NCBI GenBank assembly: GCA_003024175.1
Contig: MDYQ01000190.1
Location: forward strand, 1-35,671
Length of the DNA: 35,671 bases
Direction of reading: 5' to 3'
From: Planoprotostelium fungivorum
Lineage: Eukaryota > Evosea > Variosea > Cavosteliida > Cavosteliaceae
The translations under genes were made by a program, and so were the position numbers. The notes beneath the pieces were generated by a model, which searched no databases, was not told the DNA's origin, and saw nothing but the letters and a program-made list of their open reading frames with translations. Below are positions 30,792 to 35,671 of this stretch, piece after piece. Numbering within the stretch: position 1 is the stretch's first letter; each line of letters begins with the position of its first letter.

Positions 30792-32373
30792 TCAGCTGTA
30801 AAAAGTGGCGCCGGTGTGTGCACTGTGTTGGGGGACGCTGGTGGCTAGGAATTCCGTGTAGTAGCCGTTGATCCTCTCGAGCTCTTCCTTGTGTGGACAA
30901 CTCGGACAGTTGCAGCCGTTCAGTCTCCCGAAGAGATCGTAATCTGAGCCTGAGGATTCTTTAGAGGATGACGATCGTGTGTCGGTGATCCGATGCGTCG
31001 ATGATGTTTGTGACTGACGATGATGGAACTGACCTGCAGTCAACGCGGGAGGCTCTTTCTGTAAACCTTCCGACCAGAAGAGATCCAACATCTCGGATAT
31101 CTTTTGCGTCGATGATTCTTCCAATATCTGCTTCACAGAGTCCACCTGCATGTCACTCAGTCATGAACACGAGCGATGTGTCTACCTTATCGGTACCATC
31201 GAGAGATTGGAAGGTTCGAATCATATTGACGAAAGCGTCTTCAAAGTTGAGGGGTACCAAGGGTAGTGGATTGTTGTTATTGTTGTTGTTCTGTTTCGAG
31301 TGAGAAGTGAAGACAAGAGAGACGTGGACGATGTTTGTAGTGTGATGATGACTAGGGAATAACGTTCGAATCGAGAAGAGAGAATCTGCTCACGATGGTG
31401 TTTTCCATCGGGTCATCATCGGAGCCGGTCGATTGCAAGGGAGAGTGGAATCGTCTCTCCCATCGTATGGACTGGCCGTTGTTGTTGTTATTGTTGTTCG
31501 ATTCCATCGAAGTGTCTTCTGATTTTCCTGATGATCTGTCTTCTCTTATGGTGACCAATTGCTGTTCATCTGTCAGAACGATGGAGACACCCGAGGCACT
31601 GAACACTCACTTGCTGTTGAGAGAACAGACGCTCGATGTAATTCCTCTGCTCTTGTTGGACCTTTTCGATGCGAGAGACGCTGTCCATCAGTGTCTCCAT
31701 CATGGTCTTCTTTCGATTTGGTTCTCTCTTCTTGATCTGTTCTGGTTTCGAGATCACCTGTCGTTCGATCAGCTGATGAGGAAACTGTCTCGTCTCGTTC
31801 TTCATCAGCTGCGGTTGACAGATCTCACCTTGATGGGTGGAGTTAAGAGAGAGACACCGGGCATGTCTTCTTTGGTGATGGGATTGAATCCTCTGATCTT
31901 CACGCGGAAGCACATATCCTCATGCTGCGACGACAAGATTTTGATTCGGATCTCCGTCTCGAGAGTCCCTCCTGCATTCGTTGCTGTTGGTTTGAATTCT
32001 AATGGTTTTGCTCTGCGATCGGTTTATGGCTGAACATCAGAAGAAACTCTCACCTGACGAAGTCGACCTCCTTATCTCCCACACAATCGTATACGAGAGA
32101 CGCATCGAATGCGATCTGGCTGAAGTCTATGCGAAAGTTGGGATTCGAGCTGCCGATGGTGAAATAGAAGGGAGAGCCCTTCACGACCACGTGAACCGTT
32201 TTCTCTACCCCTCCCTTCATAATAACCTCTTCAGAGTGCGTCTTGTGTGAGAGGACGGTTAGATGTTGAGGTGGTCTATCGATGCATCAGATCGTATAGG
32301 CGGATATCGCTCACCCTTGATTGAAATGTATGCTATTGGACTGTGCCATCAACATCATAGAAGCTTGTTGCAT
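30792..32373 (-). CDS. Conserved ISKPEQ-motif protein with poly-Asn runs, possible CudA-like or other Ig-fold DNA-binding factor
   Basis: Eight exons (32315-32373, 32054-32275, 31829-32012, 31611-31757, 31394-31561, 31186-31290, 31035-31145 or 31034-31145 by base count, 30792-30949) give 384 residues. The N-terminal 200 residues are beta-rich: VHVVVKGSPFYFTIGSSNP, DFSQIAFDASLVYDC, KPLEFKPTATNAGGTLE, ILSSQHEDMCFRVKIRGF, then PPIKVISKPEQIKKREP. This layout recalls Ig-fold DNA-binding domains, perhaps the CudA family of amoebozoans, but I rely on memory and give it low weight. A short coiled coil (SRIEKVQQEQRNYIERLF), two Asn7 runs and a C-terminal helix with GCNCPSCPHKEEL follow. Gene structure is firm; function is unknown. 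Confidence 0.75.
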
Positions 32374-32722
32374 TGTGTGTCGGTATGAGATGTGTGCGAT
32401 CGGATGTCGAAAAAAAAGAAAGAAAAGACTAAACCACCACTCATCTCATCACAAATTGACAAGAAGAGTTCGTCTTCTGTATCGTTGGAACGACATCACA
32501 TATCATAATTTGGGTAGTATTACCGATCAGTGGCGAAAACACACAAAGACGGTGACAGCATAGACGGACAGACGGATCACAGTATACGAGTATGAGAGGA
32601 TCCCTCGCACTGTGAGGAATCACACACTCGAGTGCTCCCTCTCTGTGCTCCCCGGATATAGACACTTACGCAAAAATCTATATATAGGTATCCCACAGAC
32701 ACAATCAAACAAAGCGGCCGAG
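32374..32722. promoter_or_regulatory. Divergent promoter region of the ISKPEQ and EFHC genes, with a TATA-like box
   Basis: 349 bp separate the start codons. TATATATA at 32679-32686 lies 37 bp before the EFHC ATG, close enough to imply a very short leader if used. No coding frame of note is present. Confidence 0.45.
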
Positions 32723-35044
32723 ATGTCCTCGCAACTTCCACTCCTACCTGGCTATTCGGTCGGTGAAACGGTGAACTATCAGATCTAACGTTGTTCGTTG
32801 ATGCCAGACAGAGCCCCGCAAAGAGGCGTCAACAGACATTAGGATTCAAGAATGGAATCCCTATTCAGAGGCCACCTTCCAGAGGATCGAACACCAGAAC
32901 GACGCTCAACGATAGCCTCAGCTTGACGGCTACTTCATCAAGTGAGAAGATTGACGCGGACATTCAGCTCACACTCGCAGTTCCCGTCGACGAGAAGGAA
33001 TTCACGTGGGATCCATCTCTAACATACGGCGTCATGACGAAAGAGGTGCATCCGTTACACCATCCATCTTCTCACGATAACAGGTCCTCGCTCCTCGTCC
33101 AAAGAGTCGTCTCCTGCCCGAACTGGCCGCATCCACTGTTCCACCTCAGAGGATGACCAATGTGCTGACCGACCATCAGGTGAGTCTCCACACAAATCTC
33201 CATCCTCATCGTGAGCAGGTCCTCAGTTTCGAAGGTTACTTTGTCGAGGCAGTCCAATTCAGCGCCATAGAGAGGGAGAGAGTTCGAAAATGCATCGTAA
33301 ACTTTTTCCTCGAAGACGGAACCATTCTGGTGAAGGAGCCAAAAGAGACCAATTCTGGTATACCCCAAGGTGTTCTCATCCGCAGACAGAGGATCCCGAA
33401 ATCAGACAGAGACGCCTATCGTGCCGAAGATCTATCCGTGGCAAGAGAGGTGTGGTGAGGTCATCTACAGGGACATTGATTCGATCAGGTCGAATTCTTT
33501 GCCAAGCGCATTCGCTTGACTGGGGCCGACGCGTTCACGACGGGTTACTACCGAGATGTATTCGGGATCGATTTGGGACAAGCGGAAGCCGTTCCCACGG
33601 ATCCATATCTCATCCAGCGAAAGAAGATGGAGACACCGATCAAGAGGATCGTGGCGAATCCCAGCAAGGATAAGCTCAGGAAATTTTTAAAGAACGATGG
33701 AATCGTGCTGAGGTGAGCTGACATCGATTTATTGTGAAGCTTTTGTGTGATCAGATCGAGCGGTGGACTGATGGAAGCAGGTTCTACTGTTACTGGGATA
33801 ACAGAGAGAATATGTTCGGTGAAGTTCGACCCTTTGTGAGTGAACGAACGATCTGAATCGTACTGATCACTGCAAAGATCATCCATTACTTCTTGGTGGA
33901 CGACACAGTCGAAGTGAGAGAGGTACAGACTACCAACTCGGGTTATCACCCCTTCGCCATCTTCTTGAAGAGAGCCAGACTCCCCACCACTGGTGAGTTT
34001 ATTCTACTACTAGATCTCTCTCACACCGATCAGATGGAAAGGGATTCATCTCGGATAAGGACATCAAAGTCGGCAGCAATCTCAACATATTCGGACGCGA
34101 CTTTTTCATCCACGATTGCGATCGACGAACTAGAGACTATTACAAGACCAAGTTTGGATGGAATCTCGAGGCAGTCAAGACAGCGACACTTCAGGAAGAG
34201 CCTGGGTCCACGCAGAGAGTGAGACTAATCACGGTAACTCTCGTTCATTCTCTTCAGAAGCCCATTCAGAACGAAGAGACCCGCAAGAACTTCCAGAAGA
34301 TGCTGGACAACGACCACAAAGTCCTCCGATTCTCCTCTTCTCTCGTCTCCGATCAGCCGGACGATTACTCCAGAGTCTTCGTCGTATCCTTCTACCTCTC
34401 TGATGATACCGTGGGTATCTACGAGCCTCCACAACGAAATTCGGGCATGCTGGGTGGAAAGTTCTTAGAGCGAAGAAGATTGGTCAAGCCGGCCGCAGAG
34501 CTGGGGCCGAGCCAGTTTGGAGCCTCCACCCCAGGAGTTGTCACCTCGGGCAACACATTCTACGAGGCCAACGACTTTTACGTCGGTGCGGTAGTGGACG
34601 TGTTCAATCACAAGTGAGTTCCTCTCGTCAAATGTCGTTGACGAGCCTCCAGATTCTACTTGATGGATGCCGATCAGTTTGCGTTCAACTGGATGGAGGC
34701 TAACCCTGACCAATGGCCCTACTCGGACCTGCACCGGATCATGACTAGACTCCAAGAGGTCGGAGTTGTCGGTCAGATTGAAGAGGAATTACAAGTGAGG
34801 AGAATCGTAGGAATTAAAGTCCTCATCTGCACAGCGAATCGATAGCGCCAACTGGGGATACGTGTCACTGGGTGAGTTCAGAGAGGCCATCATGTCGGTG
34901 ACCAACGAGGTAGGGTGGAGTCATTTTACGTTGTTGAATCGTGTGCAGTTTGAAGAACAAGAGATCATCACTCTGGCCAGGAGATGTGACATCGAGGGTG
35001 AAGGAAAGATCAACTATGGTGAGCTGAAGAAAGCAATACAGTGA
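32723..35044 (+). CDS. EFHC1/EFHC2-type axonemal protein with three DM10 domains and a C-terminal EF-hand region
   Basis: Microtubule inner protein of cilia and flagella (Rib72/EFHC family). Twelve exons (32723-32770, 32812-33045, 33084-33179, 33219-33449, 33489-33712, 33781-33835, 33878-33992, 34034-34218, 34258-34613, 34653-34794, 34835-34909, 34949-35044) give 618 residues; human EFHC1 has 640. DM10-1: LSFEGYFVEAVQFSAIER, VLIRRQRIPKSDRDAYRAED. DM10-2: LRFYCYWDNRENMFGEVRPF, HYFLVDDTVEVREVQTTNSG, NIFGRDFFIHDCD. DM10-3: VLRFSSSLVSDQ, VSFYLSDDTVGIYEPPQRNS, FYVGAVVDVFNHKFYLMDAD. The end matches the family EF-hand region: ARRCDIEGEGKINYGELKKA. Its presence implies that the organism builds axonemes. 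Confidence 0.96.
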
Positions 35045-35217
35045 AGTGTGACATTGTTTATTCGTACTATTGATCAAACAAATTTAAAATGAAGTACTCA
35101 CCTCATCATGGATCTGATCGTACATATACTTTCTGCAGATAGCGACAAATAGTTTCACCGTGATGAGGATAGATTCACTTCATAAGTACGAAATTGTTTG
35201 TTTACACGACTGAGGTT

Positions 35218-35570
35218 TTATTTGACCTCGAGGAGCTCGTGTAATTTTCCGCGCTTGATGGCGGCCAGAGTATCATCACAGCCACCGATGTGTTGCTGCT
35301 TGACGAAGACGTTGGGCACAGTAGACTGGTTGGTCTTCTTCTTCAGGTATTCTTGGATGGCGCTTCCATTGTCGATCTGGTCCAACTCCAGAATCTTGGC
35401 ATCAGCTCCAAGTTCCTTCAGAGCAGATTTGGCACGTGTGCAGTAGGCTACACATAATTGTGAGTGATCTCTTCTGAAATCTACACAGCAGACTCACGGC
35501 AGTATGACTTTGAGAAGACAACGACACTGTTGTCCTTGATAAGTGATTCGACTTGTGATTCTACGCTCAT
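35218..35570 (-). CDS. Dithiol glutaredoxin (CPYC active site)
   Basis: Cytosolic thiol-disulfide oxidoreductase using glutathione. Two exons (35498-35570, 35218-35447) give 100 residues, the normal size of classical glutaredoxins. Motifs: VVVFSKSYCPYCTRAKSAL with the CPYC redox centre, STVPNVFVKQQHIGGCDDT with the cis-Pro and glutathione-binding GG, then LHELL at the end. The single 50-nt intron splits the proline codon of CPYC. It is convergent with the EFHC gene (173 bp between stops). Confidence 0.95.
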
Positions 35571-35671
35571 GGTTGTTTCGTGTTGTTTGTTTTGTTCTGT
35601 TCTCTCTGGTTCTGGACTTCCTGGTGTGACGTCATTCAAACGAGTTTTCACTCCAAGAGGAAATAAAACCA

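Noticed and set aside
34219-34434. Overlapping frames on both strands inside the EFHC gene
   Set aside because: They are shadows of the EFHC exon, whose DM10 text is unmistakable.

Overview
The window is nuclear DNA of a compact unicellular eukaryote. I resolve 18 protein-coding genes (one cut by the left edge) interrupted by about 122 spliceosomal introns, mostly 34-50 nt. The introns share a tight grammar: GTGAG at the 5' end and a CTGAC/CTAAC-like branch point 5-15 nt before CAG or TAG. TAA, TAG and TGA all act as stops, so the code is standard. An EFHC/DM10 axonemal protein and an RIIa (R2D2) protein point to a flagellated or ciliated life stage. A LisH-RasGEF, a GH5 endoglycanase with cysteine-rich repeats and a poly-Asn nuclear-factor-like protein would fit a free-living amoeboflagellate such as an amoebozoan, or an early opisthokont relative. 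The lineage is inference only. All exon models were joined by hand; nearly all give a frame that stays open and a coding length divisible by three.

Layout. 1-3.2 kb: the 3' end of a coiled-coil protein (+), a doubtful exon (-), and a six- or seven-exon zinc-motif protein (-). 4-10.3 kb: a sugar-porter MFS transporter and a 21-exon GH38 alpha-mannosidase with a C-terminal membrane anchor (both +), facing a secreted GH5 endoglycanase (-, 10.5-12.3 kb). 12.6-14.5 kb: a SOSS-B-type OB-fold ssDNA-binding protein (+) facing an F-box/SPRY-like protein (-). 14.7-18.2 kb: a LisH-RasGEF (+) facing two neighbouring TRAPP core subunits, TRAPPC3/Bet3 and TRAPPC4/Trs23 (both -). 18.3-20.2 kb: an RIIa-domain protein (+). 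20.2-23.7 kb: a lectin-like beta-propeller joined to a coiled coil and a RING finger (-). 24.5-27.6 kb: a single reading frame joining an F-box to a complete casein kinase 1 (+). 27.9-30.8 kb: FKBP-TPR and a UDP-sugar transporter (both +). 30.8-32.4 kb: an ISKPEQ-motif poly-Asn protein (-). 32.7-35.6 kb: an EFHC-type axonemal protein (+) facing a glutaredoxin (-).

Genes are packed head-to-head and tail-to-tail, with as little as 7 bp between convergent stop codons and polyadenylation signals overlapping stops. Themes are secretory and glycan biology (GH38, UDP-sugar transporter, two TRAPP subunits, GH5), ubiquitin control (two F-box proteins and a RING protein) and the axoneme.

The most unusual items are the F-box/CK1 fusion, the propeller-coiled-coil-RING protein divergent from it, and a recurring intronic element with core ATCTACAACG that in two introns forms an inverted repeat able to fold the tiny intron into a hairpin.
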